Shown: positions 1 through 8,003 of the stretch, piece by piece
Layout of the letters: each line of letters begins with the position of its first letter
How positions within the stretch are numbered: position 1 is the first letter of the stretch
Assembly (NCBI GenBank): GCA_927911745.1
Contig: CAKMQF010000092.1
Span: forward strand, 1-12,188
Length of the DNA: 12,188 nucleotides
Direction: 5' to 3'
Source: an uncultured Gemella sp.
Lineage (GTDB): Bacteria; Bacillota; Bacilli; Staphylococcales; Gemellaceae
Program-made: the position numbers and the translations under genes
Notes under the pieces: generated by a model
The model's input: only the letters and a program-made list of their open reading frames with translations
Told to the model about the DNA's origin: nothing
Databases searched by the model: none

Positions 1-33
1 AAAAATAAATCATAGAAAAAAGGAGAAATTATA

Positions 34-477
34 ATGAAAGTTATATTTTTAGAAGACGTTAAAGGAAAAGGTAAAAAAGGAGATGTTAAGGAAATTGCTG
101 ATGGCTATGCAAAATTCTTAATAACTAACAAAAAAGCTGTAGCAGCAACAAACGCTAATATGGCAACACTAAAAGGACAACAAAAACGTGTTGAAAAAGA
201 TAAACAAGAAGAATTAGTTCAAGCTAACTTACTTGCGAAACAATTAGAAGGTTTAGAAGTAACTATTAAAGTTAAATCTGGAGAAGGCGGAAGATTATTC
301 GGATCAGTATCTTCTAAACAAATTGTTGAAGAACTTAAGAAACAACATGACCTAAAAGTTGATAAGAAGAAAATTGACTTACCACACGGTATTCAATCTC
401 TAGGTTATACAAATGTTAAAATTAAACTACACTCTCAAGTAGAAGGAACGATTAAAGTTCACGTGGTGGAACAATAG
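34..477 (+). CDS. rplI: 50S ribosomal protein L9
   Basis: This gene encodes ribosomal protein L9, which binds 23S rRNA near the base of the L1 stalk. The 147-residue length matches the family (about 148). The N-terminus opens with the family hallmark [20 protein letters not shown], followed by DGYAKFLI. This is the rRNA-binding globular domain, about residues 1-50. A charged connecting helix (about 50-75) leads to the C-terminal domain, which contains the [13 protein letters not shown] segment (about 82-94). The start follows an AGGAG ribosome binding site at about 21-25. dnaB begins 22 bases after the stop, so the two are probably co-transcribed; rplI-dnaB adjacency is common in Bacilli, usually with gdpP upstream. 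Bases 1-15 could be the last codons of such an upstream gene (a TAG closes one frame), but too little is visible to call it. Nothing is odd about this gene. Confidence 0.97.
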   Translation: MKVIFLEDVKGKGKKGDVKEIADGYAKFLITNKKAVAATNANMATLKGQQKRVEKDKQEELVQANLLAKQLEGLEVTIKVKSGEGGRLFGSVSSKQIVEELKKQHDLKVDKKKIDLPHGIQSLGYTNVKIKLHSQVEGTIKVHVVEQ

Positions 478-499
478 TAAATAAGTTGAAGGTGATAAT

Positions 500-1860
500 A
501 TGAAATATCATATAGATTCTGTCGTTATGGCAGAACAATCGTTATTAGGGGCTCTAATGCAAGAGCCTGAAAAATTAGTAGAAGTGAAGGCAACTGTTGA
601 TGCTGAAGACTTCTATGATGAACGAAATAAAGATATTTACAGTGCTATTTTACGTTTAGATGAAATGGGAATAATACCTGACACCACTACAATTTTTGAA
701 GAAATAAATAATAGTGGGGCATTCAGAAACGTGGATGCCTCATTATATATAGTGGACTTATATGATATTACTCCAAGTTCTAGAAATATAATGCATTATG
801 CGAATTTAGTAAAAAGATATTCTATTTACAGAGAAATTCGTGCAGCTTTATTAAATAGTACTGAAGAGATGAATCAAGGAAATGCTGATATTGATTCTTT
901 AACGGCAACTTTATTCGATCAAGTTGAACGTGCTATGGAGCGCGCAAAGACATCTCAGTTTAAGAACATGAAAGATGTTACTGAAGAAGTATTTAAAGAG
1001 ATTCTAGCTCGTATGGCAGGAGAAGGTGAAAATGTAGCTGTCCCAACTGGATATGGAGCTCTAGATAAGCTTGTAGGTTTTGGTAAGGGGGATTTAATTA
1101 TCCTTGCAGCGCGTCCTGCGATGGGTAAAACAGCATTTGCGCTTAATATTGCGCTAAATATTGCTGGGAAAAATCCTCGTTCTGAAGATGAGAAAAGAAC
1201 AGTGGCATTATTCTCATTAGAGATGGGTGCGGATCAGCTTGTTTCTAGGATGATTTGTAGTGAAGGAATGATAGATTCTGAAAAAATTAAACGAGGAAAT
1301 CTTGATAATGATGACCTTATGAAACTAGAAACAGCAGTTCATTTCTTAAATCAGAAAAATGTCTTTATTGAGGACAGTGCTTTTATTAAAGTAAATGAAG
1401 TAAAAGCGAAATGTAAGTTATTAAAAGCTGAACATGGTTAGATTTAGTGGTTATCGATTATCTACAACTTCTGCAAGGAAGTAAGAGAACCGATAATAGA
1501 CAACAAGAGGTATCTGAAATATCTCGTAGTTTAAAACAGATGGCGAGGGAACTAGAATGCCCTGTAATAGCCCTATCTCAGTTATCACGTAGTGTAGAAT
1601 CTAGGCAAGATAAACGTCCTATGATGAGTGACCTTAGGGAATCTGGAAGTATTGAGCAAGATGCTGATATCGTTTCATTCTTATACCGTGGTGACTACTA
1701 TAGAAGTGAAGATGCTGATGAAAATGAAGTTCAAGAAACAAGCGATGTTTCTACTATTGAGGTAATTATTGCTAAAAATAGGCACGGACAAACAGGAACG
1801 GCAGAACTTGCATTTATGAAACGATATAATAAGTTCGTATCTAAAACTTATGCAGAATAG
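500..1860 (+). CDS. dnaB: replicative DNA helicase DnaB, interrupted by a one-base frameshift
   Basis: This is the hexameric replicative helicase (DnaB; called DnaC in Bacillus) that unwinds DNA at the fork. The N-terminal domain (about residues 1-150) starts with [14 protein letters not shown]. The RecA-like domain has Walker A ARPAMGKT at 204-211 and the conserved FSLEM with Glu241. The frame ends early at 1439-1441 just after KAEHG. The next frame resumes at once with [11 protein letters not shown] (Walker B Asp about 320), then [21 protein letters not shown] and the C-terminal [10 protein letters not shown]. Adding one T to the TT at 1438-1439 restores [13 protein letters not shown] and a 453-residue protein, the usual size. 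The second part has no ribosome binding site of its own. Since dnaB is essential, a sequencing error is likelier than a pseudogene. The start at 500 follows GAAGGTG. The DUF4767-like gene begins 11 bases downstream. Confidence 0.95.
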
Positions 1861-1871
1861 GAGAGGAAGTT

Positions 1872-3149
1872 ATGAAGAATAGAAATAATGATCAAAATAA
1901 TGATATGAATAACAATCAAAATGGTTATTATGATGAAAATGGCAATTATATCCAAGGTGGCTACTATGATCAAGATGGGAATTTTATATCTAGTGGATAT
2001 TATGACCAAGATGGAAATTTTATACCTGACAGCTATTTTGCTCCTAATAACGACCTAACTCCAGCTGGGTATTATGATACAAATGGTTTCTTTATTATAA
2101 CCGGTTATTATGATCAAGATGGTAATTATGTAGAAGACAATAGTTATTCAAGTAATAATATTAATAACGAGCAATATAATCAAGGTAGTAACTTTGCTCC
2201 ATTTAATGATCAAAGAAATAATTTCCAAGGGAATAATAGTAGTTTAGTTGATGATAATGTTAGAAGTGAAGAAAGTAGTTTTAAAGAAGAACCCAAAAAG
2301 AAAAAATCAAAACTCGGTTACCTAGTCGCATTACTTTTAGTATGTATAATTGTCGCAGGTATCTATTATTTCAAATTTTATAATAAAGATTCAAAAGTAG
2401 TTCACATTGATCAGTATAAAGTTGAACTAGCTGCTTATGGCACTAACAGAAATGGTAAGGTTGATGTTAATATTACGGAAGTTCCAGAAGTTAAAGATGC
2501 CGACGAAAACATCAAGAAATTCTTAAGAAAACCTGAGGTAAAATATTCGCCAAAAGAAAACTTGGAAAATGGAAGTAAAGTTGATGTAGAGATAACTCTT
2601 AATAAAGAGGAAGCTGAGAAGAAAGGGTTAAAAATAACTGGTAGCTTTAAACGTACTCTTACAGTAACTGGGTTATCTGAAGAAAATAGCTCTAAAAAAG
2701 AAGAGAAAAAATCTACAAACAATGCTCTTTGGAATAAAGAAAAAAGCAATAAACTTTATCAATATGTAAAAGAATGGGAAAAAACTTTAAATCAAAATTA
2801 TAAGGAATATACTATTGATAATAAAGTTAATTACTATGGCTTACAACTTCCAGGAGATACGGAAAAAGTTGGGAAATCACGTTTAGTTCTTGAAGGTGAT
2901 AAACTGATTAATATGAAGTGGTCGCCAGAAGGGAATCAGAAAGATGTCTATAATATAGTTGCTGTATATTCTGATATAGAGAATGTTAGAGGTCCAGCGT
3001 CGCATTTATATTACTTTACAATCTTGAATGGGGAACCAATTGTATTAGTTACTGAACAAAATCAAGGTAATGATAAGAAATACTTATACTTCAAGAGAAC
3101 GGCAAATGTTTATCTACAAGAAGGATTCGAAAAAATAGTTAAAGGTTAG
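1872..3149 (+). CDS. membrane-anchored DUF4767-like protein with cytoplasmic 12-residue repeats
   Basis: The function of this 425-residue protein is unknown. Residues 18-89 hold six units of exactly 12 residues, consensus GYYDQDGNFxxx, starting at 18, 30, 42, 54, 66 and 78; the unit at 54 is degenerate but keeps the register. An Asn/Ser-rich linker (about 90-140) leads to a KKKKSK stop and one membrane helix at about 148-166. Positive charges before the helix predict an inside N-terminus and an outside C-terminus. The outer part has a charged module (about 176-273) and a C-terminal domain starting near Trp287 (LWNKEKSNKLYQYVKEWE), which I recognise as DUF4767-like from lactobacillal and streptococcal surface proteins. 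There is no signal peptidase site or lipobox. The start at 1872 follows GAGAGGAAG, 11 bases after dnaB, and a terminator follows the gene. Similar membrane proteins in Bacillota often carry an N-terminal zinc ribbon where this one has repeats. Confidence 0.85.
   Translation: MKNRNNDQNNDMNNNQNGYYDENGNYIQGGYYDQDGNFISSGYYDQDGNFIPDSYFAPNNDLTPAGYYDTNGFFIITGYYDQDGNYVEDNSYSSNNINNEQYNQGSNFAPFNDQRNNFQGNNSSLVDDNVRSEESSFKEEPKKKKSKLGYLVALLLVCIIVAGIYYFKFYNKDSKVVHIDQYKVELAAYGTNRNGKVDVNITEVPEVKDADENIKKFLRKPEVKYSPKENLENGSKVDVEITLNKEEAEKKGLKITGSFKRTLTVTGLSEENSSKKEEKKSTNNALWNKEKSNKLYQYVKEWEKTLNQNYKEYTIDNKVNYYGLQLPGDTEKVGKSRLVLEGDKLINMKWSPEGNQKDVYNIVAVYSDIENVRGPASHLYYFTILNGEPIVLVTEQNQGNDKKYLYFKRTANVYLQEGFEKIVKG
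1923..2138 (+). repeat. six in-frame 36-bp units encoding GYYDQDGN-type repeats
   Basis: The units begin at 1923, 1959, 1995, 2031, 2067 and 2103 with an exact 36-bp period. The protein core (Gly-Tyr-Tyr-Asp-x-x-Gly-x) is kept in five units, while the fourth reads SYFAPNNDLTPA. The DNA is less conserved than the protein: the first Gly codon of the five good units is GGT, GGC, GGA, GGG and GGT in order. The repeat therefore looks maintained as protein rather than freshly duplicated. Confidence 0.9.
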
Positions 3150-3160
3150 TAAATTAAAAG

Positions 3161-3202
3161 CTAGGGACAGATGGCGAAAGGGTTGTTTGTCTCTGGTTTT
3201 TT
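3161..3202 (+). terminator. Rho-independent terminator after the DUF4767-like gene
   Basis: CTAGGGACAGA at 3161-3171 pairs with TTTGTCTCTGG at 3186-3196, an 11-bp stem with three G-U pairs. Six Ts follow at 3197-3202. It closes the rplI-dnaB-DUF4767 transcription unit and precedes the sppA ribosome binding site by about 27 bases. Confidence 0.8.
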
Positions 3203-3238
3203 ACAAAAAAATATTATAATAAAGTTTTGGAGGAAAAA

Positions 3239-4215
3239 ATGAATTTTAAGAATAAAAGGTTAATATCAACTGTTATTATTGTGGTCTTAGTAGTATTTTC
3301 GTTAATTAAAGGAACTATCACATCAAGTAATAATAGTAAAAAAGATGATGCAGAATTAAATGGATATTTAACAGAGTTCTTACAAGAGCAAAGTGTTACT
3401 AAAATTAACTTTGAAAAAGGCGATAGTAGTGCAGTCATTCAAAAGATTTCAATTGAAGGTGAAATTAATGCAGAGATGACTAATACTTATTCAAGAGGTT
3501 CTGTTTTAAATCAAATTAAAGAAGCTAAAGGTAATCCTAATGTTAAAGCTATACTATTATCTGTGAATTCACCAGGTGGTGGTGTTTATGAGACTGCAGA
3601 ATTGTATAATGCTCTTAAGAATAGTGGTAAAGATGTTTATGTGTCAATGAAGAAAACAGCCGCTTCTGGAGGATATTATGTATCGACTCCTGCTAAGAAA
3701 ATTTTTGTAAATACTGAAACAACTACTGGTTCGTTGGGAGTAATTATGAGCTATGTATCTGCTCAAAAATTCTTAAATGATCATGGAATTAAACAAGAAA
3801 CTATCCGTTCTGGGGAACAAAAAGCAGTAGGTGGTTTAACAGAGGACTTACCAGAATCAACTAGAAAAATATTACAAGAGCAAAACAAAGAAGCGTATGA
3901 AAGATTTGTAAAAGCTATAGCTGAAGGTAGACACCTAAGTGAAGATGAAGTTAAGAAACTTGCTGATGGTAGAACGTATACTGGTACTCAAGCAGTAGCG
4001 AACAAATTAGCTGATAAAATAGGTACTGAAGACGAACTTATTGATCTAATAAAAGAAGAAAAGGATTATCTAATCCAACTGTAATCGAGTTAAGAGCTGA
4101 TAAAACTGCAGAAAGTCTAATTTCTAGATTTGTAAAAGCAACAACAAAAAGTTTTATCTCTGAATTAAATAGTGAAGTAAATTCAAACAAAGTTGAGCGT
4201 AGCTACTTAGGATAG
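3239..4215 (+). CDS. sppA: signal peptide peptidase SppA, frameshifted near the 3' end
   Basis: This is a membrane-bound serine protease of the SppA (S49/ClpP-like) family, which degrades leftover signal peptides. It has one N-terminal membrane helix (about 8-24). The oxyanion region is SVNSPGGGVYETAEL, the nucleophile is Ser143 in AASGGYY, and the general base is Lys195 in SGEQKAVGG, forming the Ser-Lys dyad known from the Bacillus enzyme. I start at ATG 3239, five bases after GGAGG; the upstream TTG at 3227 overlaps that site. The frame stops at 4082-4084 after KDYLIQL. Adding one C at 4070 gives DYPNPTVIELRAD and continues to a stop at 4213-4215, for a usual total of about 325 residues. 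The lost tail is about 50 residues and the dyad is unaffected. A sequencing error is the simplest explanation. The RDD gene starts 13 bases later, so the two are one operon. Confidence 0.92.
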
Positions 4216-4228
4216 GGAGGGGATTTAA

Positions 4229-4882
4229 ATGAATAACGATTTAAATAATAATACACCTTCATATGATCCGCTTCTTAACGTGGTTAATACAGTAGCACCT
4301 GATGAACCTACACGAAATGAGGAACTTGTTAAAGAATATAAAGATACTAAAGAAGCACAAGAAAAAGTAGAAAAAGATTTTTCATTGCCAACTTCATTAG
4401 AAGATTATTTAATGCTTTCTGAAAATTTCTATGCAGGTTTCTGGACTAGATTTGTTGCATATGTAATCGATATGATAGTTATTTATGCTGTATCTAGTTT
4501 ATTAAATACTTTTAGTTTTGGACTTTTGAATAAGCAATTAGATTTTCCTATCTTAGGAGAAGAATCTCTGAGTTATGTTATTGTTATGTTTACTTACTTT
4601 ATAGCTATGACTTACTTCTTCTCTCAAACCTTAGGCAAGATGATTATGAAGATAAAAGTAGAGACTAATAAAGGGGAAAAGTTAAGTTTAGCAGATGTAG
4701 TTTATCGTGAGCTAGTAGGTAGATTATTAACGATATTCTTAGTATACCTGCCGTATTTAGCAGTAGCTTTCACAAATAAGAAAAAAGGACTTCATGACTT
4801 TATTGCTGATACTGTAGTAGTTAAAGAAGATTTTTCAAAATTACGTCGTCAGATGAATGAAAAGTTAGAGAGTAAAAATTAA
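4229..4882 (+). CDS. RDD-family membrane protein, SppI/YteJ-like partner of SppA
   Basis: This is a 217-residue integral membrane protein of the RDD family. It has a long hydrophilic, charged N-terminus (1-68), then helices at about 75-95, 113-133 and 162-181. Family marks are Arg74 and Asp81 in FWTRFVAYVIDM, the loop LGKMIMKIKVET (about 135-146) and GLHDFIADTVVV at 187-198. In Bacillus subtilis the gene next to sppA encodes the RDD protein YteJ (SppI), reported to bind SppA and inhibit its protease activity. The same order and 13-base spacing here support the same role; that assignment is an inference from synteny and family. The start at 4229 follows a strong GGGAGGGG site. A hairpin terminator follows. 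RDD proteins elsewhere have also been linked to ion transport, which is a weaker alternative. Confidence 0.88.
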   Translation: MNNDLNNNTPSYDPLLNVVNTVAPDEPTRNEELVKEYKDTKEAQEKVEKDFSLPTSLEDYLMLSENFYAGFWTRFVAYVIDMIVIYAVSSLLNTFSFGLLNKQLDFPILGEESLSYVIVMFTYFIAMTYFFSQTLGKMIMKIKVETNKGEKLSLADVVYRELVGRLLTIFLVYLPYLAVAFTNKKKGLHDFIADTVVVKEDFSKLRRQMNEKLESKN

Positions 4883-4890
4883 TATTGTAG

Positions 4891-4922
4891 AAAGCTGTAG
4901 GTTTTAATAAATCTACAGCTTT
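4891..4922 (+). terminator. hairpin terminator after the sppA-RDD operon
   Basis: AAAGCTGTAG at 4891-4900 pairs perfectly with CTACAGCTTT at 4913-4922 and can extend inward by G-U and A-T pairs to a small loop. The stem starts eight bases after the RDD stop codon. The T-tract is short and interrupted (TTTAAATTTTA), so termination may be incomplete. Confidence 0.7.
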
Positions 4923-5021
4923 AAATTTTAAATTAAATCCTAGAAAATCAGCTAAGATTGACAAAAAGCTCCTAAAATTTGACAAAGTTCAGATGAGAAC
5001 TCATAGACGCAGTGGTTCATT

Positions 5022-5059
5022 GATATCTAAATTCGCTTCATAAAAGCTTTTTAGATATC
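5022..5059. repeat. 10-bp perfect inverted repeat
   Basis: GATATCTAAA at 5022-5031 is the exact reverse complement of TTTAGATATC at 5050-5059, with an 18-base loop. No T-run follows, so it is not a typical terminator. It stands immediately upstream of a second, more complex inverted repeat. Confidence 0.75.
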
Positions 5060-5076
5060 TAATAAACTGTGCGGAG

Positions 5077-5123
5077 GTGACTCGACAAAATTGATTTCTA
5101 CGAAATCACGATTTTTGAGTCAC
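5077..5123. repeat. nested inverted repeat upstream of copA
   Basis: The outer arms GTGACTC (5077-5083) and GAGTCAC (5117-5123) are perfect. The inner arms TGATTTC (5092-5098) and GAAATCA (5102-5108) close on a 3-base loop, and the middle pairs partly. The whole folds as one long, nearly continuous hairpin of 47 bases. It lies about 45 bases upstream of the copA -35. The form resembles dispersed intergenic repeats of low-GC Gram-positives, but I cannot name a family. Confidence 0.7.
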
Positions 5124-5168
5124 TCTCTATATCATAATGATAGCTGTTATTGATTATTTAAAATATTG

Positions 5169-5197
5169 TTGACTATAAGTTTAGATGGTAGTATACT
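5169..5197 (+). promoter_or_regulatory. sigma-A promoter of the copA-copZ operon
   Basis: The -35 is TTGACT (5169-5174) and the -10 is TATACT (5192-5197), with the optimal 17-base spacer. Transcription would begin near 5204, giving a leader of about 60 bases that contains the copper operator. Confidence 0.82.
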
Positions 5198-5213
5198 TAA
5201 TTTATAACAAAGA

Positions 5214-5225
5214 CTACAATTGTAG
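5214..5225. promoter_or_regulatory. CopY-type copper operator (cop box)
   Basis: CTACAATTGTAG is a perfect 12-base palindrome containing TACAnnTGTA, the known binding core of CopY repressors in enterococci and streptococci. It sits about 10-20 bases downstream of the predicted start of transcription, where a bound repressor would block initiation or early elongation. Copper would be expected to release the repressor. No copY gene is present in this window, so the regulator must be encoded elsewhere. Only one clear box is visible. Confidence 0.82.
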
Positions 5226-5263
5226 ACAAATAAAAATATTTAAAAGATAGGTGTGATTAATAT

Positions 5264-7717
5264 ATGGTTGAAAATGAAACATATTTAATTGAGGGGATGA
5301 GTTGTGCTTCTTGTGCGGCACATATTGAGGAGAGTTTAAAACAAGTTGATAATTTATCGGATGTTAATGTGAATCTTGCAACAAGTAAACTTACGCTTAC
5401 TAGAGGAGAGGGAATAGATAGAGCTGAAGTAGAAAAGATTGTAGAAAAATTGGGGTATAAGCTTACTTATGTTTCTAGTATTGAAGAGCGAACATTTATA
5501 TTAGAAGGAATGAGTTGTGCAACGTGCGCGAAAAATATAGAAGATACGATTTCATCTTTAGATGGAACAGAAAAAGCCATTGTAAATTTCGCTACTGAGA
5601 AGTTGGTAGTAAAATTCGATAAAGAAAAATTAAGTGTAGCTGAGATTGAGAAAAAAGTAGAAGAAGCGGGCTATAAAGCAAGATTAGAAATAGATGATTT
5701 GGTTGATGATCAAGCTGAAAAAAAACAACAAGAAATTGATGGTATTTGGAAAAGATTTATTTATTCAGCTATATTTACAGTGCCTGTGTTGTATATAGCG
5801 ATGGCTGAGATGGTAGGATTACCTATGTTGGAAAGTTTAAGTCCAATGGGAAATCCAAAGTTATTTTCAACTGTACAGTTTATTCTGGTGTTACCTGTTT
5901 TGTATTTTGGTAGAAAATTCTTCAGTGTAGGAATTAGAGCTATTCTTAGAAGAAAACCTAATATGGATTCTTTAGTAGCGTTAGGAGCAGGGGCAGCATT
6001 CTTATACAGTGTTTATTCAACCGTATTGGTATATTTAGGTGATGAACATGCAGCTATGAATTTGTATTATGAATCTGCAGCGGTGATCTTAACGCTAATT
6101 ACACTAGGTAAATACTTTGAAGGAGTATCTAAAAGTCGTACTACAAATGCTATAAGTAAATTGGTTGGATTAGTACCGAAAACAGCTAATTTAATAAAAG
6201 ATGGTGAAGAACATGTAGTAGCCGTAGATGAAATATCTACAGGTGATATACTACTTGTTCGTCCTGGTGAAAAAGTACCTCTTGATGGAGTCGTGATTGA
6301 AGGTCGTTCGACTGTAGATGAATCGATGTTAACAGGGGAAAGTATCCCAGTAGAAAAAGATATTAATAGTAAAGTTGTTGGAGCTAGTATTAATAAAACA
6401 GGTGTTTTTAAAATGAAAGTTACTAAAGTGGGTAAAGACACTACTTTATCACAGATTATTAAACTTGTTGAAGATGCTCAAAATTCTAAAGCTCCGATCG
6501 CAAAACTTGCTGATAAAATTTCAGGAGTATTTGTTCCTATTGTTATTGTTTTAGCACTAATAGCTGGAATTTTATGGTACTTTGTTGGAGATGCATCTTG
6601 GAGTTTTTCTCTAAAAATTATTATCGCAGTGCTTGTTATTGCTTGTCCTTGTGCCTTAGGTTTAGCTACACCGACAGCTATAATGGTAGGTACAGGTAAG
6701 GGAGCTGAACACGGTATTTTAATAAAAAGTTCAGAAGCTTTGCAGTTAGCTAAAGAAGTTGATACTGTTGTTTTTGATAAAACTGGAACATTGACAGAAG
6801 GTAAAATTTCAGTAACTGATATAATGACATTTAATAATTTATCTGAAGAAGTTCTCTTGCAACTTGCAGCGAGTGTAGAATATCTTTCAGAACACCCATT
6901 AGGTCTAGCTATAGTAGATGAAGCTAAAAATAGAAATTTAGAGCTGTTAGAAGTTAAAGATTTTAGTTCATTAACAGGATTAGGTATTTCATCAATGGTT
7001 GATGGGAAGTCAGTACTTATCGGTAATGAAAAACTAATGTTGGAAAATAATATTGTTACAAAAGATTCAGTTGAAAAAGCAGGAAAATTTGCTTCAGAAG
7101 GGAAAACACCATTATTCATAGCTGTAGACTCTGAACTATCTGGAATTATAGCTGTTGCCGATCAAATAAAAGCAAGTAGTTTAGAAACTGTTGAAAGATT
7201 ACATAGCTTAGGGTTAGAGGTAGTTATGTTGACTGGTGACAATAAAAAAACTGCTGAGGTAATTGCAGAACAATTATCGATAGACAAAGTTGTTAGTGAA
7301 GTTTTACCAGAAGATAAAGCAAATGAAATCAAAAAACTTCAAGCTCAAGGTAAAAAGGTAGCAATGGTTGGTGATGGTATTAATGATGCACCAGCACTAG
7401 TACAAGCAGAAGTCGGAATAGCAGTAGGAACAGGAACTGATGTAGCAATCGATGCAGCAGATATAGTGTTAATGAAACCTGACTTAAATTCTGTTGTTAA
7501 TGCTATAGTTTTAAGTAAAAAAACTATAACAAATATTAAAGAAAATCTATTCTGGGCATTCTTCTATAATGTTATAGGTATTCCTTTTGCGATGGGAGTA
7601 TTCTATATATTCGGAGGACCGTTGTTAAATCCAATGTTGGCAGGAGCTGCAATGAGTTTTAGTTCTATATCTGTAGTTCTAAATGCTTTAAGATTAAAAA
7701 GAGTAAAATTAAATTAA
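5264..7717 (+). CDS. copA: copper-exporting P1B-type ATPase CopA
   Basis: This 817-residue copper(I) efflux ATPase sits in the cytoplasmic membrane. It has two N-terminal heavy-metal-binding domains with GMSCASC (Cys14, Cys17) and GMSCATC (Cys85, Cys88). The ATPase core follows: actuator TGES 357-360, the transmembrane metal site CPC 461-463, phosphorylated Asp505 in DKTGT, His544-Pro545 of the nucleotide-binding domain, and GDGIND 703-708. The late helices carry FFYN and MSFSS, the signatures of the copper(I) subgroup P1B-1 rather than the zinc/cadmium pumps. The length is normal. The start at 5264 follows a weak AGGTG about 10 bases upstream; no better start lies before HMA1. A strong promoter and a CopY-type operator precede it, so expression is probably copper-induced. 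copZ follows 22 bases downstream. Confidence 0.97.
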   Translation: MVENETYLIEGMSCASCAAHIEESLKQVDNLSDVNVNLATSKLTLTRGEGIDRAEVEKIVEKLGYKLTYVSSIEERTFILEGMSCATCAKNIEDTISSLDGTEKAIVNFATEKLVVKFDKEKLSVAEIEKKVEEAGYKARLEIDDLVDDQAEKKQQEIDGIWKRFIYSAIFTVPVLYIAMAEMVGLPMLESLSPMGNPKLFSTVQFILVLPVLYFGRKFFSVGIRAILRRKPNMDSLVALGAGAAFLYSVYSTVLVYLGDEHAAMNLYYESAAVILTLITLGKYFEGVSKSRTTNAISKLVGLVPKTANLIKDGEEHVVAVDEISTGDILLVRPGEKVPLDGVVIEGRSTVDESMLTGESIPVEKDINSKVVGASINKTGVFKMKVTKVGKDTTLSQIIKLVEDAQNSKAPIAKLADKISGVFVPIVIVLALIAGILWYFVGDASWSFSLKIIIAVLVIACPCALGLATPTAIMVGTGKGAEHGILIKSSEALQLAKEVDTVVFDKTGTLTEGKISVTDIMTFNNLSEEVLLQLAASVEYLSEHPLGLAIVDEAKNRNLELLEVKDFSSLTGLGISSMVDGKSVLIGNEKLMLENNIVTKDSVEKAGKFASEGKTPLFIAVDSELSGIIAVADQIKASSLETVERLHSLGLEVVMLTGDNKKTAEVIAEQLSIDKVVSEVLPEDKANEIKKLQAQGKKVAMVGDGINDAPALVQAEVGIAVGTGTDVAIDAADIVLMKPDLNSVVNAIVLSKKTITNIKENLFWAFFYNVIGIPFAMGVFYIFGGPLLNPMLAGAAMSFSSISVVLNALRLKRVKLN

Positions 7718-7739
7718 TAAAAAGAAAGAAGGATTAATC

Positions 7740-7934
7740 ATGAAAAATGAATATAGTATTGAAGGTGTAAAATGTGGTGGTTGTGTTGCTGCTGTTAAAG
7801 AAAGATTATCAAAATTAGATAATGTTGATAATATAGAAGTTAATATTCAAGAAAAAACTGTCGTAGTTGAAGGAGAAGTATCAAAAGAAGATCTTCAAGC
7901 TGCATTAGAAGGAACAAATTATAAAATAGATTAG
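7740..7934 (+). CDS. copZ: copper chaperone CopZ (HMA domain)
   Basis: This 64-residue protein is a single heavy-metal-associated domain. CopZ carries copper(I) in the cytoplasm and hands it to CopA or to the CopY repressor. The metal site is Cys12 and Cys15 in GVKCGGC, placed as in the HMA fold (beta-strand YSIEGV, then the Cys loop, then helix AAVKERLSKL). The usual Met before the first Cys is replaced by Lys11, so the motif is KCGGC rather than MxCxxC. The start at 7740 follows AGAAGGA. It lies 22 bases after copA and is presumably on the same copper-controlled transcript, which ends at the 8004-8045 hairpin. Confidence 0.92.
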   Translation: MKNEYSIEGVKCGGCVAAVKERLSKLDNVDNIEVNIQEKTVVVEGEVSKEDLQAALEGTNYKID

Positions 7935-8003
7935 CAAAAATTGGGATTGATTTGACAAATTTGGTTATTTTGACATCGTGATTTGGAGCTAATCCTAATA
8001 AAT

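Larger units (their letters stand above)
4923..5163. other. gene-free intergenic stretch rich in inverted repeats
   Basis: No credible coding frame is visible between the RDD gene terminator and the copA promoter. The stretch contains two TTGACA words (4958-4963 and 4979-4984) without a convincing partner -10, then the two inverted repeats listed separately (5022-5059 and 5077-5123). I cannot assign it a function from the sequence. It may be a decayed mobile repeat or a structured RNA. Confidence 0.5.

Noticed and set aside
1447..1860. Independent gene encoding a DnaB C-terminal half
   Set aside because: It begins mid-domain at a GTG inside the Walker B strand with no ribosome site. It is the continuation of dnaB after the frameshift.
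2435..2749. Minus-strand open frame inside the DUF4767-like gene
   Set aside because: Its composition mirrors the AT-rich sense codons and it lacks a ribosome binding site, so it is a shadow frame.
3215..3220. TATAAT just before sppA as its promoter
   Set aside because: Transcription would start at the ribosome binding site itself, leaving almost no leader, and the -35 position falls in the terminator without a match. Readthrough or a distant promoter is as likely.
4958..4984. TTGACA pair as promoters upstream of the copA region
   Set aside because: No acceptable -10 lies 16-18 bases downstream of either word.
6067..7119. Minus-strand open frames inside copA
   Set aside because: They are antisense to a fully conserved ATPase, have no start signals and show no family features.
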